64,000 bases of DNA from Nitrospira defluvii (GTDB lineage: Bacteria; Nitrospirota; Nitrospiria; Nitrospirales; Nitrospiraceae), in NCBI GenBank assembly GCA_011525625.1, contig WYAX01000009.1:1-64000 (forward strand), written 5' to 3'. Numbering within the stretch: the stretch's first letter is position 1; every line of letters starts with the position of its first letter. The notes beneath the pieces are model-generated. The model made no database searches, was not told the DNA's origin, and worked only from the letters and a program-made list of their open reading frames with translations. A program made the translations under genes and the position numbers. Shown piece by piece: positions 16,174 through 24,400 of this stretch.

Positions 16174-16308
16174 TACAGGGCTGAGGGCCGCTTTATGGCT
16201 GTGCGATCTCGGCGACGAACTTCAGTTCTTGGCCGGCCCGTGTCCGTGACCGGAACACCCCGAAACCGGCGATTGAATCTGATAAACACATTGCGAAAAC
16301 TCCTTTCT
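16167..16308. repeat. Cassette-array module B, copy 3
   Basis: Homologous throughout to 11903-12042: TTAATGC, GGGCTGAGGGCCGCTTTATG, and CTGATAAACACATTGCGAAA to ACTCCTTTCT. It closes the cassette array; the next gene is the RHH protein. No gene lies between 16107 and 16416. Confidence 0.65.
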
Positions 16309-16416
16309 GGATACCACGGGGGCCTAGGTATGCCCCCATTCTTCACCGCTTCGCGGCAGACTTGACACACCTATAGCCATACGATATATGTTCGCATCTA
16401 TAACGGAGGGCCATAG

Positions 16417-16716
16417 ATGAGTCCAAAGCCAAAAAACACGCCACATCGAGTTTTATTGTCGTTGCCCACGGATCTCTACCACACCATTTCACGTGTATCC
16501 GCTGCTATGGATAAGCCACGAGCCGAAATCATTCGCGACTTATTGGCCGAACAGCAGCCGATACTTGAACACATGGCGACGATGCTGGAACAGGCCAAGG
16601 CAGGCAAATTGGATCAGGCTATGAAGGGATGGCAGAAGATGACCGGGGAAGCATTAAAAGGCCTAGGCGTGCTCATGTCTCCCCCGGATATCAAAAAGGC
16701 GAAGCCTAAGGCGTAA
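16417..16716 (+). CDS. Ribbon-helix-helix (CopG/Arc-like) DNA-binding protein
   Basis: A 99-residue protein. The N-terminal RHH motif HRVLLSLPTDLYHTISRVSA is followed by DKPRAEIIRDLLAE. The rest is helical and Lys/Ala-rich (LEQAKAGKLDQAMKGWQKMT). GGAGG eight bases before the ATG supports the start. It lies just upstream of the excisionase and integrase genes and probably regulates them or acts as an accessory att-binding protein. It could also be a stray antitoxin, but no toxin partner is adjacent. Confidence 0.8.
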   Translation: MSPKPKNTPHRVLLSLPTDLYHTISRVSAAMDKPRAEIIRDLLAEQQPILEHMATMLEQAKAGKLDQAMKGWQKMTGEALKGLGVLMSPPDIKKAKPKA

Positions 16717-16772
16717 GAGGGTGCAAATCTTCTATGCAATACAATCATTCGAGACGAAAGGGGGTGAGGAAG

Positions 16773-16994
16773 ATGTCAGAGCAAGTGCTTAAACGACTGT
16801 ATTCCGTGAGGGAAGCGGCTCGCTACCTGGGCGTCAGCCCTTGGTCGGTTCGCAATCTTCAGAAATTACGGACTTTGCCCTGTGTGCGGCAAGGCCGTCG
16901 AGTGCTGTTCGATATTCATGATTTGGAACGGCACATCGAGAACCACAAAACGGAGGTGCATGATGGGCATGCTTTATCGCCGCAAGAAACGTGA
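16773..16994 (+). CDS. Excisionase-like helix-turn-helix protein
   Basis: A 73-residue HTH_17/excisionase-type protein: LYSVREAARYLGVSPWSVRN, then LRTLPCVRQGRRVLFDIHDL. GGGGTGAGG upstream supports ATG 16773 rather than the longer frame. It overlaps the integrase start by 32 bases, the same design as at 223-534, and likely controls excision of the island from the tRNA-Thr gene. Confidence 0.85.
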   Translation: MSEQVLKRLYSVREAARYLGVSPWSVRNLQKLRTLPCVRQGRRVLFDIHDLERHIENHKTEVHDGHALSPQET

Positions 16995-18357
16995 TCCGAC
17001 GACCGGCAAGCTAGAGGAACAAGGCCCCTACTGGATGAAATATTACGTCGAGGGCCGACCGATTCAGGAAAGCACGAAGGTGTTTGAGAAGGAGCAAGCC
17101 AAGAAGATTCTCAAGGTCAAAGAAGGAGAAGTCGCGGCTGGACTTTATCGCGGGCCGAGTATGGATCGAATCCGATTTGAAGACCTGGCGGCATTGGTCC
17201 AGCAGGACTACCAGATCAACAGGCGAAAAACGGTTCGACGGATCACAGAGTATCAGAAACACTTGGAACCGTATTTCCGCAAAGCCCGAGTGTCCTCCAT
17301 GACCACGGACCGCATCAAAGCCTACATTATCAAACGACAGGAGCAAGGGGCGGCCAACGGAACTATCAACCGGGAAATTGGATTTCTCAAGCGGATGTTC
17401 CGCTTAGGCTACCAACAGACACCCCAGCTCGTGGCTCGTGTGCCCCACATTCCCCAGCTCAAAGAGCACAACATACGCTCCGGCTTCTTCGAGCATGAGG
17501 ATTTCCTCGCCCTGCGCGGTGCCCTCCCCGACTATGCCCAAGTTCCAGCTACGCTGGCGTACTACAGCGGCATGAGGATGGGGGAAGTGTACTCGCTCCA
17601 ATGGAAGCAGATTAACTGGACAGAGGGGAAACTCTTTCTGAAGGCTCAGGATACCAAAACGAACACACCACGGGTTCTCTATTTGACCGGAGACCTCTAT
17701 CGGGTGTTGTTGGCCTGGAAGACCCGTTGCGACAAGAAATGGCCGGCCTGTCAGTGGATTTGCCATCGCGGTGGCATTCGCCTGCAGAGCTTCAAACGCT
17801 CCTGGTGGGAGGCCTGTGAAGCCGTAGGACTAGGAAACAGGGTGAAGGATGAGCGGAAGGGACGGCTCGTCTGGGATGGGAAGAGACCGCACGATTTCCG
17901 TCGTACAGCGGTGCGAAACATGATCCGGGCCGGAGTGCCGGAAAAGATCGCCATGGCCATTTCTGGCCACAAAACCAGAAGTGTCTTTGACCGGTACAAC
18001 ATCGTGAACGAGCGGGACCTCGAACAAGCCGCGCGATCACTCACGGCCTATTTCGAAAAGCAGACGGTTACACTGGCGGTTACACTGGCAGAATTGAGGG
18101 GTGAGAGCAGCGGTGTCGCAAACCGCCAACAGGTTGATTCGTCGGGGATATTTCTGGAGCCGGCGAGTGGAATCGAACCACCGACCTGCGGTTTACGAAA
18201 CTCTGTCCTGGTAGCACATTGGGTTCTTGATCAGGGAATGCCTGTGCTCGGACAGCCTAGCGTGGTCGACAGTTTGTCGATACGCGGGAATGGCCCTCGC
18301 TCCATGTTGTACCCTAGTACTCAACCCCACCTCAGCATGTCGGCAGGCAGGGCATAA
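16963..18357 (+). CDS. Tyrosine-type site-specific integrase (island 2), reading through its att site
   Basis: A 464-residue tyrosine recombinase. A core-binding domain (RIRFEDLAALVQQDYQINRR) precedes a catalytic domain with the first Arg in YSGMRMGEVYSL, HDFRRTAVRNMIRAG (the box II second His is Arg), SGHKTRSVFDRYN with the C-terminal Tyr. AACGGAGGT lies five bases before ATG 16963; an adjacent ATG is at 16960. The frame runs through the 45-bp tRNA repeat, so residues from about 399 (LEPASGIEPPTCGLR) and the tail to 464 are encoded by the attachment site and the DNA beyond it. The tail therefore depends on the insertion and is probably not functional. It is the enzyme of the 16.5-kb island. 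Confidence 0.9.
   Translation: MGMLYRRKKRDPTTGKLEEQGPYWMKYYVEGRPIQESTKVFEKEQAKKILKVKEGEVAAGLYRGPSMDRIRFEDLAALVQQDYQINRRKTVRRITEYQKHLEPYFRKARVSSMTTDRIKAYIIKRQEQGAANGTINREIGFLKRMFRLGYQQTPQLVARVPHIPQLKEHNIRSGFFEHEDFLALRGALPDYAQVPATLAYYSGMRMGEVYSLQWKQINWTEGKLFLKAQDTKTNTPRVLYLTGDLYRVLLAWKTRCDKKWPACQWICHRGGIRLQSFKRSWWEACEAVGLGNRVKDERKGRLVWDGKRPHDFRRTAVRNMIRAGVPEKIAMAISGHKTRSVFDRYNIVNERDLEQAARSLTAYFEKQTVTLAVTLAELRGESSGVANRQQVDSSGIFLEPASGIEPPTCGLRNSVLVAHWVLDQGMPVLGQPSVVDSLSIRGNGPRSMLYPSTQPHLSMSAGRA
18155..18199 (-). other. Attachment site: 3' fragment of tRNA-Thr(CGT), copy 2
   Basis: Identical over 45 bp to 1607-1651. The five bases before the anticodon loop on the minus strand (AGAGT) do not complete the anticodon stem, so this too is a fragment and not the intact gene. 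It lies inside the 3' end of the integrase reading frame. The island between the two copies is about 16.5 kb. An intact tRNA-Thr must lie outside this window or have been lost. Confidence 0.88.
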
Positions 18358-18482
18358 GTACCTGGTATACAATTCATTCCAACCACTACCCGTCCTGAGT
18401 CGAAGCAATTTCTCCGCAGAATTCCGGACATGCGCCCCAGGAACTGTTGCTATGAGCGGTGTGTTGTGGTATACCAGGTACT
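18357..18482. promoter_or_regulatory. 14-bp perfect inverted repeat before a recombinase gene
   Basis: AGTACCTGGTATAC at 18357-18370 is repeated inverted as GTATACCAGGTACT at 18469-18482, 98 bases apart and ending one base from the ATG of the next gene. It may be an operator, a recombinase-binding pair, or the ends of a small lost element. Nothing else is visible between the arms. Confidence 0.6.
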
Positions 18483-19424
18483 ATGAAATCAGGTCGAACT
18501 CTTATCACACCCGATCAGGCCTCGACCCTGATCGCGGCATTTCTTCATGAGCGGGCGTCAGTGATTGCCGACACCACGGTCGCGACCTATGCGCGAAAAC
18601 TCGCCACCTTTCACGAATGGTGGCAGCAGCATGAACCCACCCTCCCCGTCTCCGAGACATTGGCGACACGGTATGCATGCTGGCTTGCAACACCCGGCAC
18701 ACGGAGCAAGGCCTCACAAGGCCTACACCTGTCGGCCGTCCGGCAATGGGGATGCTTTCTCCTGGCCGCCGGCCACCTGTCCGTTAACCCCTTTGCGGCT
18801 GTCTCAGGGCCGCCGCGGGCTCGCTGGTTGCGGCATCGTTTGCTCACCCGAACGAATCTTCAAACACTCCTGAAGCAGTTCCCGGTGACCACGCTCGTGG
18901 GTCAACGGGACTACCTCCTCGCTGCGTTGATGATTCGCACGGGAGCACGGGAGTCCGAACTGGCCGCAGCCAACATCGGGGATCTCACGGAATACGGAGA
19001 GGAAGGCAGTCTGCTGTTGTTGCACAGCAAAGGCAAAGCCAAACAGGAGCCCGTCGTGGTTCGACCGGATCTCAGCACCAAGCTCTGGGCGTATCTCCGG
19101 CAGCGATATCCTGACGGCCACTTCCCGTCACAAGATCCGCTGTTCACGAATCATCATCCGCATTCCCGAGGGGAGCGCATGACGACACGCGGGATGCGGA
19201 AGCAGCTGAAGGCCGGGTTCAAAGAAGCGGGCCTTGCCCAACCCCATGTGACCGCCCTGTCACTCCGGCTGTCGGGCGGAGCCTTGGCCTATCGGAAAGG
19301 GGCGAGCCCGTCTGAGCTCAAAAGGACCATGCGGCATGAATCCATTCAGACGACCCAGGTCCTCATTGACCAGGTCAACCGCATACGATTTGGGGCGGAA
19401 CGCTACCTGGACGATATTCAGTAG
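18483..19424 (+). CDS. Tyrosine-recombinase homologue lacking catalytic residues
   Basis: A 313-residue XerC/D-like protein with a SAM-like N-terminal domain (HERASVIADTTVATYARKLA) and a catalytic fold. The first Arg is kept in TGARESELAAANIGDL. The box II segment reads VTALSLRLSGG where PHSLRHTAA is expected, so His becomes Leu twice while Arg remains. The C-terminal segment reads MRHESIQTTQVLIDQVNR where a Tyr should follow TTQ, so the nucleophile is missing. The reading frame is otherwise intact. It may be a dead enzyme or a DNA-binding regulator. ATG 18483 directly follows an inverted repeat arm; the longer frame from 18459 is less likely. Compare the complete motifs at 31880-33124. Confidence 0.75.
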   Translation: MKSGRTLITPDQASTLIAAFLHERASVIADTTVATYARKLATFHEWWQQHEPTLPVSETLATRYACWLATPGTRSKASQGLHLSAVRQWGCFLLAAGHLSVNPFAAVSGPPRARWLRHRLLTRTNLQTLLKQFPVTTLVGQRDYLLAALMIRTGARESELAAANIGDLTEYGEEGSLLLLHSKGKAKQEPVVVRPDLSTKLWAYLRQRYPDGHFPSQDPLFTNHHPHSRGERMTTRGMRKQLKAGFKEAGLAQPHVTALSLRLSGGALAYRKGASPSELKRTMRHESIQTTQVLIDQVNRIRFGAERYLDDIQ

Positions 19425-19666
19425 TTACGGAAATGGCGGTGCACCCGCCAAAAGGCTCTCGGAACAGCCTCTACCCACCGACTTCCCCCGGGTGACCAAC
19501 CCAGGAACCGGTTGCCAAGTGAAACCGTGAATGAGTCAGACCTTCCTAGAATGCTTTCTGGCGGCGTACCCAGCACCCCACGGCCAAGGCAGGAGCGAAC
19601 GAACGCACCACCGCTGGTCGGTCAGAGCGTGATAGACCCTTCACAACTCGGAACAGCCGCGGCCTT

Positions 19667-20047
19667 TCATTGATAATCTTCTGGTTTTCTTTGCAGGATC
19701 TCCATGAAAATCTTTGCCGCCAGATAGCGTCCCGCCGCTTCCACATATCGGAATTCCGCATCTACCGCAATGGGATAGCGCTCACCAACGACGAGCGACT
19801 CAGCCATCTCCACATGGTGGTTGATCTCGCCTTCATGACGAACCACGTGCAGGACGCGCGCAGGACCGATCCATCCTCGATCCGCCGTCTGTCCTTCTTC
19901 TTCCGGAAGAAAGATCGTACGCGACAGCCTCACCACAGGACGCTCACCAGGCACAATAGCCGTGACCACAGCGAAACTTTGCAAGCGTGGATCCGGAAGA
20001 TCCTCGCCCCTGGTGATAGTGTTGAAGGCGTCGTCTTCGTCACTCAC
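19667..20047 (-). CDS. Hypothetical protein, third gene of the higBA operon
   Basis: A 126-residue soluble protein, not recognised. It contains VRLSRTIFLPEEEG and MAESLVVGERYPIAVDAEFR, suggesting a beta-rich fold, and ends in helices (RYLAAKIFMEILQRKPE). ATGA overlaps the stop of the higA-like gene by 4 bases, so it is translated as part of the same operon. Its link to toxin or antitoxin activity is not known. Confidence 0.65.
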   Translation of the reverse strand: MSDEDDAFNTITRGEDLPDPRLQSFAVVTAIVPGERPVVRLSRTIFLPEEEGQTADRGWIGPARVLHVVRHEGEINHHVEMAESLVVGERYPIAVDAEFRYVEAAGRYLAAKIFMEILQRKPEDYQ

Positions 20048-20340
20048 GCGGCAGGCCTTGGCTGATAGCGCTGAACGCGAATGTCTTTCGCCCGACTGCG
20101 CGTTTGGGTGATGTCATAGGAATTTTGCATTCGCATGAGCGTCTCCATATCGACTCCGAAGGCCTTCTCAAAGCGCAACGCCATGTCACCCGACAGATCC
20201 GCCTTGGCATTGAGCAAACTCGATAAGGTCGGGCGCGAGACACGTAGCACCTTAGCCGCTTCCGTCACAGACAGATGATGAGCCTCGATAACTTCCGATC
20301 GTAAAAAATGGCCCGGATGGACCGGCTTCAACATCCGCAT
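20044..20340 (-). CDS. higA: HigA-family antitoxin (XRE-type HTH)
   Basis: A 98-residue HTH protein with the HigA start signature KPVHPGHFLRSEVIEAHHLS, the helix-turn-helix VTEAAKVLRVSRPTLSSLLN, and SGDMALRFEKAFGVDMETLM. It should bind and neutralise the upstream toxin and repress the operon. GAGGGG seven bases before ATG 20340 sets the start; an earlier ATG at 20367 lies inside the toxin gene. It follows the toxin, the gene order typical of higBA. Confidence 0.88.
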   Translation of the reverse strand: MRMLKPVHPGHFLRSEVIEAHHLSVTEAAKVLRVSRPTLSSLLNAKADLSGDMALRFEKAFGVDMETLMRMQNSYDITQTRSRAKDIRVQRYQPRPAA

Positions 20341-20350
20341 AGCTTTCCCC

Positions 20351-20635
20351 TCAGTGATAGTCTTCATAATTCACCTCCACAATTTCCCCGTCCTTAATCT
20401 GGAACGTCAGACGCCAATTGCGTGTGACGTGCAGGCTCCAGACGCCTTTGCGATTGCCGGTGAGCTGATGGGCTTTCCATGAAGGAAAGGCGCGTAAATG
20501 CTCCGGCTCCCGCATATCCTGTAGAAAGGACAGCATGGCGCGGAGTTTATCCACCGCATCGGGAGGGAGACCTTTGGCCTTGTCCTCGAGATATAGTTTC
20601 TTCAATCCCTTATGGGAAAAATTCGTAATCTTCAC
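20351..20635 (-). CDS. higB: HigB-family toxin (RelE/ParE fold mRNA interferase)
   Basis: A 94-residue toxin: KGLKKLYLEDKAKGLPPDAV at the N-terminus, FPSWKAHQLTGNRKGVWSLH in the middle, and NWRLTFQIKDGEIVEVNYED at the C-terminus, the layout of HigB proteins that cleave ribosome-bound mRNA. It is the first gene of a three-gene operon with a HigA antitoxin and an unknown protein. The length is normal for the family. Confidence 0.88.
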   Translation of the reverse strand: MKITNFSHKGLKKLYLEDKAKGLPPDAVDKLRAMLSFLQDMREPEHLRAFPSWKAHQLTGNRKGVWSLHVTRNWRLTFQIKDGEIVEVNYEDYH

Positions 20636-20784
20636 TTCTTACTGTAGCCTGTTGCCTTACACATGTCAATATTGAGCTGGCGCGGCGATGAACTCTTAGC
20701 AGGAGTGGATGTAAGGAAACAGCTACCCAGCGTGGATTGCTCTTATGGTTCCTGCCGCCTAGTAACGAGCGGTTTCAAGCTCCA

Positions 20785-21235
20785 AGTGCAACGGGCGAAT
20801 GATAGCGCACGTGCGCATAGACTTGCAGCGGGGTCGCAAAGGCGAGACATTTTCGTTGGCGCGTGTTCAGCCGATAGGCAATGGCGCTCAACTATCGCAG
20901 AGTATAGCAGGACAGGTCTGTCCCCTTGGGCAAGTACTGACGCAGCAACGCGTTGGTATACTCGTTGGTCCCGCGTTGCCACGGGCGCATGCGGATCGGC
21001 AAAAAGATCTGGATCGCAAGCCGCTGGGCCAAGCGCGTGTGCTCCACCATTTCTTTGCCCCGTAATAGGTCAGCGTTGTTCGCAATGGAGCGGGCGCCTG
21101 TCACAATATCCTGGTGAACCCTTGATAGGTACTCCAGGCATCCGGTCCATCCATTCGCGCCAGCAAGACCAGGCGCGTGATCCGCGAGCTGGGCTCTCAT
21201 TGCCGACGACGAGAATCGACCGGCGTTGAGCCGAC
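20785..21235 (-). pseudogene. IS30-family transposase remnant, several frameshifts
   Basis: Pieces of an IS30 transposase appear in shifting minus-strand frames: RLVLLARMDGPDAWSTYQGF, EMVEHTRLAQRLAIQIF, PWQRGTNEYTNALLRQYLPK, GTDLS, then AIAYRLNTRQRKCLAFATPL and YHSPVALG. Only the C-terminal half of the catalytic domain survives. Terminal repeats were not found. It separates the higBA operon from the Tc-like module. Confidence 0.75.
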
Positions 21236-21447
21236 TGGCATCGTGGGAGACACACCACAGGGCTCATCGCCGATACAATCGGGAGGTATTCCCCCAGGTG
21301 GTCTCAACTGCCTCCTGTTTTTTCCAAGTCCAATTTTGCTACAGGGACACGTCTGGTCCTGAATGCAGCGCATCGCTTCGCACTTCAAATCGTATGTACT
21401 AAGCCGTTGCAGATCTCCAGCACTATTCTGCTTCTTTTCCTTGGCCC

Positions 21448-24400
21448 TTATCCCCACAGTGGAACAGTTGGGCTGCCTGGCCGATTCGAGTGGCTCTCGG
21501 CCAGCCTCTCTGCAAAGGCATCATGTCCTCGGTTACCCGGTGGGTTTTCATCCAATGCGCCCACATAGTGGAATAACGCGCCAAAGGCCGCCACGTTTAG
21601 GCCGTGCCCGGTCTCATGGCGAACCAGACCTGCATCGCCGCTCGCGCCCTCCCGCAGGAAGACGAAGTTACCGAGGTTGAAGCCATCCGCACCACCTGAT
21701 GGCTCAATCAACCCGCCGCCCATCACGATGATGCCCGTGCCCCAATCAATGCTGATGTGGTCAATGCGCGCAGCATCCCAACCGCTGCCACCAAACCAGC
21801 CGGGGATAGTCACTGTGAAGAAGTGCATCACGACGTTGACGACGAAGAAGATGAGCCCCACGCCCGTCGCCAACCACGACATCGGCATCAGCCAACTCGC
21901 CCAGCCCAAAACGCCCTGGTAAAAACTGTTCTGCGCAACGCCATCGAACACGGCTAAAAAGTTGATGACGCCCAGCGACACACCCACAAACGGCCCAAAG
22001 ATGGCGGTGGCCAAACCGGCGTTCAACCCCGCATTCATCCCAATCAAGAAGCCGCGCATAAAGTCGCCAAAGCCGGTGCCCGCCGTTGCGCTGGCGATGG
22101 CGTACAAGCCCACCATCACCCCAAACGCACCTACTGTTAAGCCTATGCCCACCAGCACGGCCACAAACACACCAAACGCGCCTGCCGTCATCACCGTGAG
22201 GGCCACAATCGCCACAGCAGCAATCACGCCCACAATCACACCCACAACGCCGCCCAGCACGCTCCAAAACGAGAGGCCGGTTGGGTCGGTCTTATTCAGC
22301 GGATCGTTGGCGACGTAGATAAACGGGTGCAGCGCCTTCGGGTTGTTCAAGAATTTTTCCGCCTGGTAAATCGCCAGCGGGTCGGGCGTCAAAAAGCGCC
22401 CGATCTCCGGTGCGTAATAGCGTTTGCGCATGTAGAAGAAGCCAGACTCGGCATCGAACGGATGCGCGCCGAAGGTTCGGAAATCCACATTGCCCGAACT
22501 GCTAAATACGTTGCCAAACGGGTGATACACAATCGCCGCGATCTTGGTGCCTGCGCCATCCGTAAAGAAGGCTGAGTTGCCCAGATAGTCATCATGCACA
22601 AAGCGTGTATTGCCATCGAACACAATGGCGACGCGCAAATGCCCCAGCCGCACAAAGTAGGCGGGTTTGTCATCGCGAATTTCGACCAGTGCGCCCACAA
22701 ACAACGTGCGTGAGACATGCCCATGCCCGTCGTCCACGGTCTTGCTCACACGCTGGCCGGTGTGGTCGTAGGCATAGGTCGCACTCAGGCCGGATACGGC
22801 GGTAAAGCGCGTCAGTTCGTTCTTGGCGTCGTAGGCCAACGTCTTGCCGGGCAAGCTCAGCAAGTTTCCGTTGGTGTCATACGTCACATTCACGCGCGCT
22901 GCACCGTTGAGTGTCACACCAGCCACGCGGTCGGGGTGCGCGGCATCGTCGTAGTGCATCACACAGCCAGCCTCGTCAAATCGCGTCAGGTTGTAGTGGT
23001 TGGCGTAGTCATAGCTGCGGCTCACTGGCGCGCCGTTCTCAATCGTCGTCACACCTTTGATTTGATACAGCGGATCGTAGGAAAAGCTGCGCTGCCCTGC
23101 GCCACCCGCCGCGCTGTCCTGCCAATTCAACAGCATCTCCATCTGGTCAAAGTCCAGGGTACTGCTCTCCAAAATCTGGTTCTGGCTGTTGCGCGTGGTT
23201 TGGGTTTTGATGCGACCTGGGCCAGGCGTGTACTGCATGTCGCGCACCACGCCGTTGGCATACGTCACCTGCACCGGCAACCCGCGCGGGTCATAGCGCA
23301 CGTTGCTCACAAAGCGAGGGATGGCTTGTGTCCACCCGTTCGACGTCAGCGTTCTTGCGAGACGTGTACCGTCGGGGTGTTGCACAGCCACTTCGCGCCC
23401 CAGCAAGTCATACTCGTGGCGCAGCGTGTGCCTCGCGGCTACCCCATCAAAACGATACTCGTGTTCCACCAGGCTGCCGGTCGGGTTATAGATGAACTTC
23501 TGGCTGCCGCCCACATAGCTCACCTCGGCCAGGCGCCCAAACGCGTGTTGCGCCAGGTCGTCGTAGCGGTATCGCTCCAGCGTTATGCCCCCGCTGACCA
23601 GTTGGGTGATGCGCCCATGCGTATCTATCATTGCGCGAATGTCGTTGCCGTTGGCATCCAGCGTGCGCACGATCAATTTGCGCGCGTTGTAATACAACCG
23701 CCGCGCCCCTGCATCGCGCTGCTGAATACTCAGCCGGTTGCCCAACCGGTCATACTCATATGTGGCCATCACGCCGTTCGCATCGCTCACGCTCAACACC
23801 TCGCCACCCGCACCCACGCTATAGCGCGTTGTCATCGTTGCGCCATTGCCCAGATCTTCAATCACCTGCGTGCGGTAGCGAAAAACATCGAACAGCTCGC
23901 GGTGAGGCGTGTTGAACTGCCCGCGCGCCACATTCGCCGCCGAAGCGTCGTGGTCGTTGGCGTCGCGGGTTACCACCTCAAACGGAAAATACGCCGCTGT
24001 CGAAACGCCGCCGTTGTAGTTTACGGTTTTCACCACTCGCCCGCGCCCGTCGTAAAACGTATCGCGGTGCGGCTTGGCGGTTAAGTCTGGCACGGCAAAG
24101 GCCAGGTTGTTGGAGAAGGTGGGCTCGTATTCGCGCTCGGCCTCGCCCCAGGCATTGGCGGCGCACCAGCCCGACACCACGAATTGCCCACCTTGCGTCT
24201 CGGCACGCTGTTGCACCTCTTTGCCGCCGCCATCGAAGTAGGCTACCGCTTGCGCCAGGCCAGCCGCGCCGGGCGCAAACCGCAATTGCGCGATGCGCGC
24301 GTGCGGCACATTGGCGTCGTCGTAACGGTATTGGCGCGGCGCATCGGCCAACGACTCACCGGGCAGCGCTGTAGCGGTGACACGCCCTTGTGCATCGTAG

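Noticed and set aside
22717..24084. Plus-strand open frame of 455 codons
   Set aside because: It lies wholly inside the minus-strand RHS gene, whose repeats and core are unmistakable; the plus-strand translation is His/Val/Arg-biased with no family features.
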